DNA from: Flavobacterium jejuense
Lineage (GTDB): Bacteria > Bacteroidota > Bacteroidia > Flavobacteriales > Flavobacteriaceae
Direction of reading: 5' to 3'
DNA: 64,000 bases
Assembly: GCF_006491595.2 (NCBI RefSeq)
Contig: NZ_VEVQ02000009.1
Coordinates: 1 to 64,000 of the forward strand
Shown here: piece by piece, positions 9,152 to 19,491 of the stretch
Layout of the letters: every line of letters begins with the position of its first letter
Numbering within the stretch: position 1 is the first letter of the stretch
The notes under the pieces: generated by a model
What the model was told of the DNA's origin: nothing
The model's database searches: none
The model's input: the letters and a program-made list of their open reading frames with translations, nothing else
Position numbers and translations under genes: made by a program

Positions 9152-9153
<2 letters not shown>
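9125..9153. terminator. Bidirectional terminator between BLUF and ABC-F genes
   Basis: AAAATCCCAATT and AATTGGGATTT form a perfect palindromic stem with T/A runs on both sides, between two converging genes. Confidence 0.8.
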
Positions 9154-10783
<1,630 letters not shown>

Positions 10784-10934
10784 TTATAAAATTGTTGCAA
10801 AAGTAGAAAAAAATATGCAGTTTTGGTATTCTAATGAATGTATAACTTATATTATGTTTATTTTAACGCATCATTAACAAGACCTTTAACATGGAAAATT
10901 TATTTTTGTTCTCTAATAATTAGTAAATTAATAA

Positions 10935-12338
10935 ATGATTCAAAGATATATTAAATACTTTTTACCCTTATCTATCCTTGCTTTAACCACATTAACTTCT
11001 TGTAAAAAAGTTTTTCAACCAGATAATTATGTGGCCTATTTTGGAGGAGAAATTATTAATCCACAAGATAATTATGTATTGTTTATGAAGGATGAAACTG
11101 TTTTAGACACTATTCGACTAGATAAAAATAATCGTTTTTTACATAAATTTGATTCTCTCGCACCTGGCTTATATACCTTTAAACACACTCCTGAATTTCA
11201 GTATGTTTATTTTGATAAGAATGATAGTTTAATGATTCGTTTGAATTCTTTGGACTTTGACAACACCCTATCCTTTTGTGGAAGAGGTGATGAAAAAAAT
11301 AATTTTCTAATTGATTTATATCTAAAAAATGAAAATGATAGATCAAACTTATATGAAATTTTAGATAAAGATTTAGAAACTTACAATGCATCAATTGATT
11401 CTAGTTACGAAAATAGAAAAGCTTATTATTTAAAACGTAAATCTGAAATAAACTGGAACCCTAATTTTGATGCTATTGCGGAAGCAGGTCTAAATTTACA
11501 TTACTTTTACAAAAAAGAATTATATCCTTATGCTCACGAATACAAAACTGGTGAGAACATTTGTCCAAAATTACCAAAAGATTATTATTCATACAGAAAA
11601 ACATTAAACTTAAACAACCCTCAATTAGGTAGCTTTTCTCCTTTTATAAAATATGTTTCTGCTTTATTAAATAATGTTACTTATGAAAAAGGGAAATGCA
11701 AATTAGAAACAAAATCTCTAGAGAAAAATATTAAGAAATTAAATATTGCTGATACTTTATTAAAAGACAAAAATGTAAAAAACATTGTTTTAAACAATAT
11801 AGCTTACATGTATCTATTAGAAGATCAGAATATGTATAATAACAAAAAATTTATTGATAGATATATAGAACTATCTTCTGATGAAGAAAAACATAGAGAA
11901 GTAACTCAAATCTATAATGCAGTACAAAACTTAAAAGTAGGTAATTTACTTCCTAAAGTTTCTTTAATAGATAAACATTCTAAAACTATTGATTTACAAA
12001 ATTTTATAAATAATAAAGAAACAGTAATATTCTTTTGGACCACTCATGCAGAATCACATATTAAAACTGTTCATGAAAAAGTATTAGCCTTAAAAAACAA
12101 GTATCCAAATATCAATTTTATAGCTATAAATATTAATGATAGTAAGGAAAATTGGCTAGAAACATTCAAAAAATATGATTTTAAGGAAGTTATTGAACTT
12201 AAGGCCACTAATTTTGATGAAATTAAAGAAAGTTGGGTAATTACTAAAATTCATAGGACACTAATCCTTAATCCAGATGGAACCATTAAAAATGCTTTTG
12301 CTAATTTATTTGATGCCCATTTTGAAAAAGATTTATAA
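10935..12338 (+). CDS. Lipoprotein with C-terminal thioredoxin-like fold lacking the CxxC
   Basis: 467 residues. The lipobox 'LTSC' gives Cys23 as the lipidated residue. Residues ~30-120 are a DUF4369-like beta region ('LFMKDETVLDTIRLDKNNRF'), the middle is helical, and from ~340 it is a TlpA/AhpC-like domain ('GNLLPKVSLIDKHSKTIDL', 'ETVIFFWTTHAESH', 'FIAININDSKENW', 'LILNPDGTIKNAF'). The expected active site after 'FFW' reads TTHAESH, so both redox cysteines are absent and disulfide chemistry is unlikely. It may be a structural or binding protein of the envelope. Confidence 0.75.
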   Translation: MIQRYIKYFLPLSILALTTLTSCKKVFQPDNYVAYFGGEIINPQDNYVLFMKDETVLDTIRLDKNNRFLHKFDSLAPGLYTFKHTPEFQYVYFDKNDSLMIRLNSLDFDNTLSFCGRGDEKNNFLIDLYLKNENDRSNLYEILDKDLETYNASIDSSYENRKAYYLKRKSEINWNPNFDAIAEAGLNLHYFYKKELYPYAHEYKTGENICPKLPKDYYSYRKTLNLNNPQLGSFSPFIKYVSALLNNVTYEKGKCKLETKSLEKNIKKLNIADTLLKDKNVKNIVLNNIAYMYLLEDQNMYNNKKFIDRYIELSSDEEKHREVTQIYNAVQNLKVGNLLPKVSLIDKHSKTIDLQNFINNKETVIFFWTTHAESHIKTVHEKVLALKNKYPNINFIAININDSKENWLETFKKYDFKEVIELKATNFDEIKESWVITKIHRTLILNPDGTIKNAFANLFDAHFEKDL

Positions 12339-12352
12339 TATAAATTAAAACT

Positions 12353-12388
12353 AAAAAGAGCGATTATCAATGATAATCGCTCTTTTTT
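12353..12388. terminator. Strong bidirectional terminator
   Basis: AAAGAGCGATTATC and GATAATCGCTCTTT form a 14-bp stem with a 3-base loop followed by a T run, between converging genes. Confidence 0.88.
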
Positions 12389-12404
12389 TAGCTTATAATA
12401 TTTT

Positions 12405-13061
12405 TTACTTATTTCCTTTTTCGAAATCAGCAATAAATTGAGCTAAGCCAATATCTGTTAAAGGATGCTTTAGTAATCCTAAGATTGATGATAAAGGTCC
12501 TGTCATAACATCTGCTCCAATTTTTGCACAATTTACCACATGCATTGTATGACGAACTGAGGCAGCTAATATTTGTGTTTCAAAACCATAATTATCATAA
12601 ATTTGACGAATTTCATCTATCAAATTCAAACCATCTGTAGAAACGTCATCTAATCTTCCTAAAAAAGGAGAACAATAAGTAGCTCCAGCTTTAGCTGCTA
12701 ACAATGCTTGACCTGCAGAGAATATTAAAGTTACATTAGTTTTTACTCCTTTATCTGAAAAATATTTACAGGCTTTAATTCCTTCTTTAGTCATTGGTAA
12801 CTTAACGACAATTTGTTCGTGTAAGTCAGCCAATTCTTCACCTTCTTTAATCATTCCGTCATAATCTACCGCATTCACTTCTGCACTTACATCTCCTTCA
12901 ACAATATTACAAATATCCACATAATGTTTTAAGATATTATTTTTACCCGTAATACCTTCTTTAGCCATTAATGATGGATTTGTAGTAACTCCATCCAAAA
13001 CACCTAGTGCTTGCGCTTCTTTAATTTGATCTAGATTAGCCGTGTCAATAAAAAATTTCAT
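12405..13061 (-). CDS. Transaldolase / fructose-6-phosphate aldolase family
   Basis: 218 residues, the short-form transaldolase length. '[16 protein letters not shown]', 'GVTTNPSL' and the Schiff-base lysine in '[10 protein letters not shown]' (Lys87) are present, with '[12 protein letters not shown]'-type block as '[15 protein letters not shown]' and 'SPFLGRLDD'. Transfer of a dihydroxyacetone unit in the non-oxidative pentose phosphate pathway is the expected activity; the closely related F6P aldolases cannot be separated by eye. Monocistronic. Confidence 0.9.
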   Translation of the reverse strand: MKFFIDTANLDQIKEAQALGVLDGVTTNPSLMAKEGITGKNNILKHYVDICNIVEGDVSAEVNAVDYDGMIKEGEELADLHEQIVVKLPMTKEGIKACKYFSDKGVKTNVTLIFSAGQALLAAKAGATYCSPFLGRLDDVSTDGLNLIDEIRQIYDNYGFETQILAASVRHTMHVVNCAKIGADVMTGPLSSILGLLKHPLTDIGLAQFIADFEKGNK

Positions 13062-13143
13062 ACGTTTTTGTTTTTATTTTATATGTGTGTTGTTAAAAAT
13101 GCAAAAATACAATTTATTTTTTCTAAATTATAAAATTATAATC

Positions 13144-13947
13144 TTATAACTTATAATGGTTCATAAGTAATTTTTCATACCATACATCAGGTAAAATACG
13201 TTTCAACACGATAGAAAACTTTTGCATAAAGGCACCAACTTTATAATGAATTTTGTTTTTTTTACTAGTAATAATTTTAAAAATAACTTCAGCCATTTCA
13301 TTTGGATTACTCCCAGAATCAACATGATTATTCATCATATCCAATGTCATTCCATAGGTTTTCTCATAAGGTGAACCTGAAATAACTGGTGCGTGATATC
13401 TACCAGCAGCAATATTAGTAGCAAAATCTCCAGGAGCTACATTTACAATGGAAATACCAAAAGATTTTACTTCCATATTCATCGCTTCGGTAACCAATTC
13501 CAAAGCTCCTTTTGAAGCCGAATAAACACCTCTAAAGGGCAATCCCATATATCCTGCTATAGAAGTAATATTAAGAATCAAACCGCTTTTCTGAGAACGC
13601 ATTTGTGGTAAAACAGCTTTCATTACTTCGATAGGCCCAAATAAATTAGTTTCAAAATTGTTTTTAATCTCTTCTGTTGGAATTTCTTCTAAAGGACCTG
13701 TAATTCCTACTCCCGCATTATTAATTACAACATCAACTTTACCTTCTTTATCAATAAGTTGTTGAATTGCATTTTTTATGCTTTCAACATTTCTAACATC
13801 AAGTGCTAACAAAGGAATTCTTGAATTTTCAATCTTTTCTGGGTTCCTACTAGTTCCATAAACTATAAAGCCTTTATTCAATAAATATTCTCCAATAGCT
13901 TTTCCAATTCCAGACGAAGCTCCTGTAATAAAAACAACTTTATTCAT
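13144..13947 (-). CDS. SDR-family oxidoreductase
   Basis: 267 residues, classical short-chain dehydrogenase. NAD(P) motif 'TGASSGIG' (8-15), 'NNAG' (76-79), catalytic Ser129 and 'YSASK' with Tyr142/Lys146 are all present. Arg34 after the second strand ('GTSRNPEK') suggests NADPH preference. The C-terminal ~40 residues ('KVGAFMQKFSIVLKRILPDVWYEKLL') are amphipathic, as in SDRs acting on lipophilic substrates. The substrate is unknown. Confidence 0.88.
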   Translation of the reverse strand: MNKVVFITGASSGIGKAIGEYLLNKGFIVYGTSRNPEKIENSRIPLLALDVRNVESIKNAIQQLIDKEGKVDVVINNAGVGITGPLEEIPTEEIKNNFETNLFGPIEVMKAVLPQMRSQKSGLILNITSIAGYMGLPFRGVYSASKGALELVTEAMNMEVKSFGISIVNVAPGDFATNIAAGRYHAPVISGSPYEKTYGMTLDMMNNHVDSGSNPNEMAEVIFKIITSKKNKIHYKVGAFMQKFSIVLKRILPDVWYEKLLMNHYKL

Positions 13948-13996
13948 TTTTCTAAATTATATTGCGAAATTAAAACTTTTAGTAAGTAAAATAAAA

Positions 13997-14995
13997 CTAT
14001 TTTAAAGAAATTCCTAAACCTGGCCGATTAGATAGTTCAATTTTTCCATTTGCAATAGAAGTTCCTATTGCAATATCATTAATTATTAAATTAGCACCAT
14101 CCAAATCCACAAAATCAACTAAAGGTGCTAAAACTGCTCCCGCAGAAATACCTACAGTGGTTTCGGTCATACATCCTATCATAATTTTAAAATGGTTTTC
14201 TTTAGCTTTTTTTATAAATTCTAAAGCGGGTGTCAGACCACCAACTTTTACCAACTTAACATTAAGTACTTTATAATGTGGTTTTAGAGTTTCAATATTT
14301 CCAATTCCTTGAGAATCTTCATCTGCCATCCAATTTACCAATTTTGAACTATCTAAGTAAGAGTAATTTTCTTGTCCCACTTTTAAAGGTTGTTCCACAT
14401 AGCTCAATCTTTCTCCTATAATATGTTCTTCTAAAAACTTACAGTCTTCTACTGAAAAACTTCCATTTGCATCTAAAGCAATCTCTTTTTGGGTACTTAA
14501 TAATTTTTCAATGGATTTTAAATCAAATCGGTTACATTTTACTTTGAATTTTCTCCAATCTGAGGTATTAATTTTTGTTATTTGATTTTCAGTTGGCGCT
14601 ATACTAATAGTTAATGAAGAATCATTTAAGTTGAAATAATTAATATTATTTAGTGCTAAAAAACTTTTATTTTCAAGTTTACCAAATAGATCCCAATATG
14701 CACAATCTAAAGCAGAAAGTAAAAAAGAGGAAATCTCAAAAGTTTTTAAAAAAGAATAAAACTCAAAAGGATGCTGAATAGCTTCTCTTTCAACATGTAT
14801 TTTAATTTGATTCAATTTGGCTATAAAATCTTTTAAATCAATATGGTAATAATCAATAGCTGTACATTCTCCAAATCCGATTTTACCATTTTTCGATAAT
14901 GAAATTATTAAGGCTTCCCTAAAAGCATATTTTCCATAACTTATTGAAAATATTTCTTTTAATTCCAATCGAACAATTTGCCAATTTAATTTCAT
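13997..14995 (-). CDS. Dipeptide epimerase (enolase superfamily)
   Basis: 332 residues from the ATG at 14995; an upstream ATG at 15031 adds a 12-residue stretch with no family match. Muconate-lactonising-enzyme subgroup: 'KFKVKCN' supplies the K-x-K base, metal ligands are in 'ALDANGSF', 'YVEQPL' and 'MADEDSQG', the second base lysine is in 'NVKLVKVGG', and 'IGCMTETTVG' plus 'DFVDLDGANLI' are typical of L-Ala-D/L-Glu epimerases. Likely role is peptidoglycan peptide recycling or dipeptide use. The related MenC activity is less likely given the GCM-T-E and DLDG motifs. Confidence 0.82.
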   Translation of the reverse strand: MKLNWQIVRLELKEIFSISYGKYAFREALIISLSKNGKIGFGECTAIDYYHIDLKDFIAKLNQIKIHVEREAIQHPFEFYSFLKTFEISSFLLSALDCAYWDLFGKLENKSFLALNNINYFNLNDSSLTISIAPTENQITKINTSDWRKFKVKCNRFDLKSIEKLLSTQKEIALDANGSFSVEDCKFLEEHIIGERLSYVEQPLKVGQENYSYLDSSKLVNWMADEDSQGIGNIETLKPHYKVLNVKLVKVGGLTPALEFIKKAKENHFKIMIGCMTETTVGISAGAVLAPLVDFVDLDGANLIINDIAIGTSIANGKIELSNRPGLGISLK

Positions 14996-15086
14996 ATTTA
15001 TAGTATTGGCATAAAAATAAAAAATCTCCATGAAGGAGACTAAAATATTACAAAAAAAGTATTTTAAAAATACTAATATAAAAAAA

Positions 15087-15182
15087 TGGCAAGCGACCTA
15101 CATCGCACCGCTACAACCGCTTACCCTTGCTGTGTTCCCACCCTGGGGGAGTCTGCAGGAGCTGGTCGTGTAGGACTTGCCA
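15087..15182 (-). ncRNA. ffs: Signal recognition particle RNA, small bacterial type
   Basis: On minus the transcript runs from GGCAAGTCC... to ...GGTCGCTTGCC, and these ends pair to close a single long hairpin. The conserved SRP core is visible in the middle (CCCAGGGTGGGAAC and ACAGCAAGGGTAAGCGG). A T run follows immediately on the transcript (plus 15086-15080), so it carries its own terminator. It binds Ffh (SRP54) for co-translational membrane targeting. No protein gene overlaps it. Confidence 0.93.
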
Positions 15183-15271
15183 GTGCAAATATACAAACAT
15201 TTTATATTTTTGCAAGGACAATTGTAACTTTAAAAAAACGTTGTATATTGTACTAATAAAATTTTACTGTG

Positions 15272-16345
15272 ATGATGAATCTTAAGCCTTTCGCTTTCAT
15301 ACTATTAAGCCTTTTTATTAATTCGTGTGGGAACAAAAATAATGATGAAAAAAAAATATTTTCTATAGATACTTCTGCTTTAAAACAGGTTTATCAACTA
15401 GATGAGAGTGTAAATTTGATTATCAAAAATGAAGAAAATAAAACTATTGACTCAGTAGTTTATTTAATTAATGATGTAAAAATTGGCTCTGCTAAAAATA
15501 ATAGTAAATTAAAATTTAACTTATCTAATCAAAAATTAGGTTACCAAAAGATTAATGCCACAATTTTTTCAGATGATACAAATGTAGCCGTAACTGCTAA
15601 CTTTATGGTTGCTTCTAATGTAAACCCAAAAGCACTGAAATATAAAATTATAAACACCTATCCACATGATATCAAAGCTTACACCCAAGGTTTTGAATTT
15701 TATAGAGACACTTTATATGAAGGTACAGGAAATGGAGAAGGAAAAGGAACAGGAAAAAGAGGTATTTCAAGTTTAAGAAAAACAAATTATAAAACAGGTG
15801 AAGTTTATAAGACTGTATCTTTATCTGAACAATATTTTGGTGAAGGAATTACTATTTTAAACAACAAAGTATATCAATTGACTTGGTTAAATAATGAAGG
15901 TTATGTTTATAATGCAGATACGTTTGAAAAAATTAAAACTTTTAAATATTTCAAAGAAATGCAAGGTTGGGGTTTAACCAATGATGGTAAAAATTTATAC
16001 ATGAGTGAAGGAAGTGAAAAAATTTATATTTTAGACCCTGAAACACTTCAAGAAGTCGATTACATAAATGTGTATACTAAGAAAGCCAAAATTGAAGCGC
16101 TCAACGAACTAGAATGGATAGAAGGAAAGATATGGGCTAATGTATATGGTAAAGATGCTTTAGCGGTTATAAACCCAAAAAACGGAGCTGTAGAAGGTAT
16201 TTTAGATTTAAAAGATTTAAAGACAAAAGTAACACAACATCCAGATGTTGATGTTTTAAATGGTATTGCTTATAATCCTAAAACAAAGACTGTTTTTCTT
16301 ACGGGTAAAAATTGGGATAAAACATTTGAAATTGTTTTAGAATAA
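15272..16345 (+). CDS. Glutaminyl-peptide cyclotransferase (glutamine cyclotransferase family) lipoprotein
   Basis: About 357 residues. GTG-ATG-ATG codons follow each other at 15269, 15272 and 15275, so the exact start is uncertain by two codons. A lipobox 'FINSC' precedes the mature chain. From ~125 it is a five-bladed propeller of the plant-type glutaminyl cyclase family: 'YPHDIKAYTQGFEF', 'LYEGTGNGEG', 'YFGEGITIL', 'YQLTWLNNEGYVYN', 'GWGLTNDGKNLYMSEGS', 'LNELEWIEGKIWANVYG', 'LNGIAYNPKTKTVFLTGKNW'. It converts N-terminal Gln to pyroglutamate on exported proteins, which is common for T9SS-secreted proteins in Bacteroidota. Confidence 0.9.
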   Translation: MMNLKPFAFILLSLFINSCGNKNNDEKKIFSIDTSALKQVYQLDESVNLIIKNEENKTIDSVVYLINDVKIGSAKNNSKLKFNLSNQKLGYQKINATIFSDDTNVAVTANFMVASNVNPKALKYKIINTYPHDIKAYTQGFEFYRDTLYEGTGNGEGKGTGKRGISSLRKTNYKTGEVYKTVSLSEQYFGEGITILNNKVYQLTWLNNEGYVYNADTFEKIKTFKYFKEMQGWGLTNDGKNLYMSEGSEKIYILDPETLQEVDYINVYTKKAKIEALNELEWIEGKIWANVYGKDALAVINPKNGAVEGILDLKDLKTKVTQHPDVDVLNGIAYNPKTKTVFLTGKNWDKTFEIVLE

Positions 16346-16349
16346 TTCT

Positions 16350-17045
16350 TTGTCAAACAAAGTTAACATATCAATTCCAGCTCCTTGTCATGAAAATTGG
16401 CATACAATGACTCTTGTCGAAAAAGGAAAGTTCTGTACTAGTTGTCAGAAAAATATAACTGATTTTACTAAATCATCAGATAGTCAAATTATAGAAGCAA
16501 TTCATAAAGACACAAATTTATGTGGTCGATTTTTAATTAGTCAACTAGACAGAACTATTGAAAAAACTAGTCTTAAAAGAAAAAACTGGTTAGCCTTGGC
16601 TACTTTAACTAGTTTATTAAGTTTTGGAATGCAAGAAATTTTTGCACAAGGAAATCCAATAAAAATAGAGAAAACTGACAAAAAATTTGAATTTGATCAA
16701 ACCAAAAAAAAATTAAGTCAAGAATCCATAATAACTGGAACAATAAATGATGAATTAGGTCCTTTATCATCCGCTCAAATAAACGTAAAAGGAACAAACA
16801 ACTATGTGATTTCTGATTTTAATGGTACTTTTTCTATTAAAGCATCTTTAGGAGATATTTTAATTGTTACATACGTAGGATATAAAACTCATGAAGAAAT
16901 AATTTCAACTAAGAAAGAATATATTATTAATCTAAAATCAGACATAATTACTGAAGATCAAACAATTATAGTAGCTGGTGGTATTTGTATTAGAAGAACT
17001 TTCTTTGGTAGAATATTCTATAAAATTGGAAATCTATTTCGATAG
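16350..17045 (+). CDS. Membrane-anchored protein with Cys-rich N-terminus and carboxypeptidase-regulatory-like domain
   Basis: 231 residues starting at TTG (16350); no ATG exists before the conserved N-terminal block. That block, 'IPAPCHENWHTMT', 'GKFCTSCQKNITDFT', contains a CxxC likely to bind metal. A hydrophobic segment at ~78-95 ('WLALATLTSLLSFGMQEIFA') is a membrane span. A beta-sandwich CarboxypepD_reg domain follows (~125-200: 'ITGTINDELGPLSSAQINVKGTNNYVISDFNGTFSI'). The same layout is common in Flavobacteriia, but the role is unknown. The gene lies 4 bp after the cyclotransferase. Confidence 0.72.
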   Translation: MSNKVNISIPAPCHENWHTMTLVEKGKFCTSCQKNITDFTKSSDSQIIEAIHKDTNLCGRFLISQLDRTIEKTSLKRKNWLALATLTSLLSFGMQEIFAQGNPIKIEKTDKKFEFDQTKKKLSQESIITGTINDELGPLSSAQINVKGTNNYVISDFNGTFSIKASLGDILIVTYVGYKTHEEIISTKKEYIINLKSDIITEDQTIIVAGGICIRRTFFGRIFYKIGNLFR

Positions 17046-17059
17046 GAAAGGAGCAAAAA

Positions 17060-17572
17060 TTACCTCTTTTTAGCTCTTTTCTCTTTATAATATTCTTTAG
17101 TACTAATGTAAATTGTTTTATTCAATTCAGTAAAAACAACCTCTTTTCCATTGGTTATTTTTAGATTTTTAACCCAATCCACTTCTTTTTCTTGTTTTAC
17201 TTTTTCAATAATTTCAGTTATTTCTCCTTTGTTAAATTCGAAAGTTACGTGAGCATTGTTATAAGCTGGTCTTTTAAATCTAATTTTAGTTGATTTATCC
17301 CAAACTACATACTCCTTTCCCAAAATCTGCATTAGTTGAATCATGTAAATAGGATCAGTTGCTGAAAACAAACTTCCTCCAAACATAGACCCTACATAAT
17401 TCTTGTTTCTATAAGATAAAGGAATTTTAACTTTTACCACATGTAAATCATCAGAAACAAAAGTAATTCTTCCACAACTTCTTCTGTACATAGGAGAAAT
17501 ATTAAACATGATTTTAAATAAAGTAGCTTTCTTAAAAAAACGATTTAAGAAAGTAAAAATGGAGTCATACAT
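17060..17572 (-). CDS. DUF4442-like hotdog-fold protein
   Basis: 170 residues. 'FNISPMYRRSCGRITFVSDDLHVVKVKIPLSYRNKNYVGSMFGGSLFSATDPIYM' (paraphrased block) is the hotdog helix-strand pattern of the DUF4442/PaaI-like thioesterase group, with 'TKIRFKRPAYNNAHVTFEF' completing the sheet. A possible acyl-CoA or acyl-carrier thioesterase; the catalytic residue is not obvious. It ends a pair with the downstream-encoded nitronate monooxygenase-like gene, 4 bp apart, both on minus. Confidence 0.7.
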   Translation of the reverse strand: MYDSIFTFLNRFFKKATLFKIMFNISPMYRRSCGRITFVSDDLHVVKVKIPLSYRNKNYVGSMFGGSLFSATDPIYMIQLMQILGKEYVVWDKSTKIRFKRPAYNNAHVTFEFNKGEITEIIEKVKQEKEVDWVKNLKITNGKEVVFTELNKTIYISTKEYYKEKRAKKR

Positions 17573-17576
17573 AGCA

Positions 17577-18527
17577 TTAAACCGTCAAATGAGTCACTAT
17601 ATCCTTTACAGGCTGAATGGATTTTGTATGTTCTATACTTGGTCCTGCAACCCAAACTGTTTTGTATGTTACTTGTTTTGCTGCTTTTTCAGTTGCTTTC
17701 ATACCAATATAAAAACGAACCATCTTTACCCATTTTTTTAAAGATTTATTTTTATTTAATATACGTTCTAACCAACTTTGTTTTGTTCCTACTTTTTGAA
17801 CATAAGGTGTATTGATTACAGAACAAGGTGTACCAGAAATACGCTCTGTCATTATGATATCATTTTTACCATAATCAACACACGCTTGTTTATATTCATC
17901 AGAAACTCCTGCCTCTATTGATGCTATAAAAGGACTTCCTACAGAGACTCCTATTGCACCATAACCTAGCATTGCATCTAATTCTGCCTTACTTCCTACT
18001 CCACCAGCAGAAATAACTGGTAATGAAGTTTTCTCATTTAATTCTTTAATTAACATTTCCGGACTAATATTTCCTCTATGGCCACCAGCTTTATTATTAA
18101 CTGCAACTAATGCATCTGCTCCTAAGCCTTCCACTTTTTTTGCAAATGATAAATCAGTTACATCACAAAACACTTTTATTCCTACTTTATGAGCTTGTAT
18201 AATAGTTTCTTCTGGACTACCTAAAGAAGTTAAAATAAAATCAACTCCCTCATCACAAAGCACTCTGAGTTGTTCTTTAAATTTTACATTTGATTTATTA
18301 ACAATTAAATTATAACCAAAACTTCCTCCTTCAACTTTCGCAGCTTTTAGCTCTTTTATAGAAGCTTTTAGCTCATCTAAAGTTCTGTAATTTAATGCTG
18401 GAATACATCCTGCAATTCCACTATTCATAGCTTCAATTACCATTTTGGTATTAGAAACTAAAAACATAGGAGCCATAATTATAGGGTATTTAATTCCAAG
18501 TATCGTTTTTAAATTTGGTTTTTCCAT
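17577..18527 (-). CDS. Nitronate monooxygenase / 2-nitropropane dioxygenase-like flavoenzyme
   Basis: 316 residues, FMN-binding TIM barrel. 'YPIIMAPMFLVSNTKMV', 'GGSFGYNLIVN', 'VFCDVTDLSFAKKVEGLGADALVAVNNKAGGHRG', 'PVISAGGVGSKAELDAMLGYGAIGVSVGSPFIAS' carry the FMN phosphate-binding Gly-rich loops; 'AGGHRG' marks the class. Related enzymes oxidise alkyl nitronates or reduce enoyl-ACP (FabK). Both neighbours in the operon suggest a lipid-related role, which is inference. Confidence 0.82.
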   Translation of the reverse strand: MEKPNLKTILGIKYPIIMAPMFLVSNTKMVIEAMNSGIAGCIPALNYRTLDELKASIKELKAAKVEGGSFGYNLIVNKSNVKFKEQLRVLCDEGVDFILTSLGSPEETIIQAHKVGIKVFCDVTDLSFAKKVEGLGADALVAVNNKAGGHRGNISPEMLIKELNEKTSLPVISAGGVGSKAELDAMLGYGAIGVSVGSPFIASIEAGVSDEYKQACVDYGKNDIIMTERISGTPCSVINTPYVQKVGTKQSWLERILNKNKSLKKWVKMVRFYIGMKATEKAAKQVTYKTVWVAGPSIEHTKSIQPVKDIVTHLTV

Positions 18528-18562
18528 TTTAGTCTAATTTTATTCAAATATAGTAAAGTTTT

Positions 18563-18592
18563 AACAAATAGTATGCATGCATACTATTTGTT
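18563..18592. promoter_or_regulatory. Perfect 30-bp palindrome
   Basis: Each half is 15 bp (AACAAATAGTATGCA) with no spacer, followed by a T run on plus. It lies between two minus-strand genes. It could be a weak terminator for the 18603-19235 gene or, because the dyad is exact and without loop, a protein-binding operator in front of the flavoenzyme gene. Confidence 0.6.
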
Positions 18593-18602
18593 TTTTAACA
18601 TA

Positions 18603-19235
18603 TTATCTCTTTTTATGTGAAGATGTTGGCTTAGAATTACTTCCTTTTTTTATTTCATACTTATCTAATGTAGTATTATAGGAATAAGTATTTTGTTGTG
18701 TCTTATTTTTTAAAATAAAATCTCCATTAGGCAATAAATTAAATTCGAAACCTTCTTTTCTGTTTCGTTCTTGAGTTTCAGAAGCTGTTTTATTTTTATC
18801 TAAATAAATCGTTTCAACTATATGACTCGATTTTTGTGTATTACCAATAAGTAATTCCTTTTTTTTAATATTCCAAATTTGAGATTCAACTATATCTTGA
18901 TTTTCATTTTTTAACTTCGTATTTATTTTATTTTTCTCTTCCCAATGAATATGATATAACTTAATTTCATTAACTGTAAATGGTGTAATACTGAAATTGA
19001 TAGGTTCTAAAAAAGGATGAATGCTATTATTTAACTCTATAACTTCTTGAATTCCTTCATTTAAGACATACAATACTATTTTTTTTTGTTTGTTAACAGT
19101 AACTATTTCAGCAGTAAGGTTATCTACTTTAGCTAAAACAGTCTTTGATGTAGATTTTTTACTTGTTGCCTTTTTCTTTTGAGAAAAACCAGAAGTAACC
19201 ACTATAAGTAGTAAAACCAAAAAAAGTCTTTTCAT
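18603..19235 (-). CDS. Secreted protein of unknown function
   Basis: 210 residues. A signal peptide (~1-18, cleavage near 'GFSQ') is followed by a Lys/Ser/Thr-rich linker ('KKKATSKKSTSKT'). The rest is mixed beta with charged loops and no motif I recognise ('IVLYVLNEGIQEVIELNN', 'FEFNLLPNGDFILKN'). Both ends are lysine-rich and basic. Single gene upstream of the large metalloprotease, divergent from it. Confidence 0.65.
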   Translation of the reverse strand: MKRLFLVLLLIVVTSGFSQKKKATSKKSTSKTVLAKVDNLTAEIVTVNKQKKIVLYVLNEGIQEVIELNNSIHPFLEPINFSITPFTVNEIKLYHIHWEEKNKINTKLKNENQDIVESQIWNIKKKELLIGNTQKSSHIVETIYLDKNKTASETQERNRKEGFEFNLLPNGDFILKNKTQQNTYSYNTTLDKYEIKKGSNSKPTSSHKKR

Positions 19236-19491
19236 ACTATTATTATTTGAATTTATATCACCAATTAGATTTTTTAATATTAGTGACTAAGGTTTTCCTT
19301 TTACGTTTATTAAAAGTTACCAAAGTACAAAAAACATTGGTACAATAGATAAAACACAAAAAACTTCTTTTTTGTACAGAAATTATAATAAATGTTAAAA
19401 AAATCTAATAATTTATAGATTAAATAATAATTCTAATTTTTTTAAAATAAATTTGAGGAAAACAAAACCAAAATAACCAATAACCCTATTT

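Noticed and set aside
13997..14995. o-Succinylbenzoate synthase (menC)
   Set aside because: Same superfamily, but the GCMTET and DLDG motifs favour a dipeptide epimerase, and no other men genes are adjacent.
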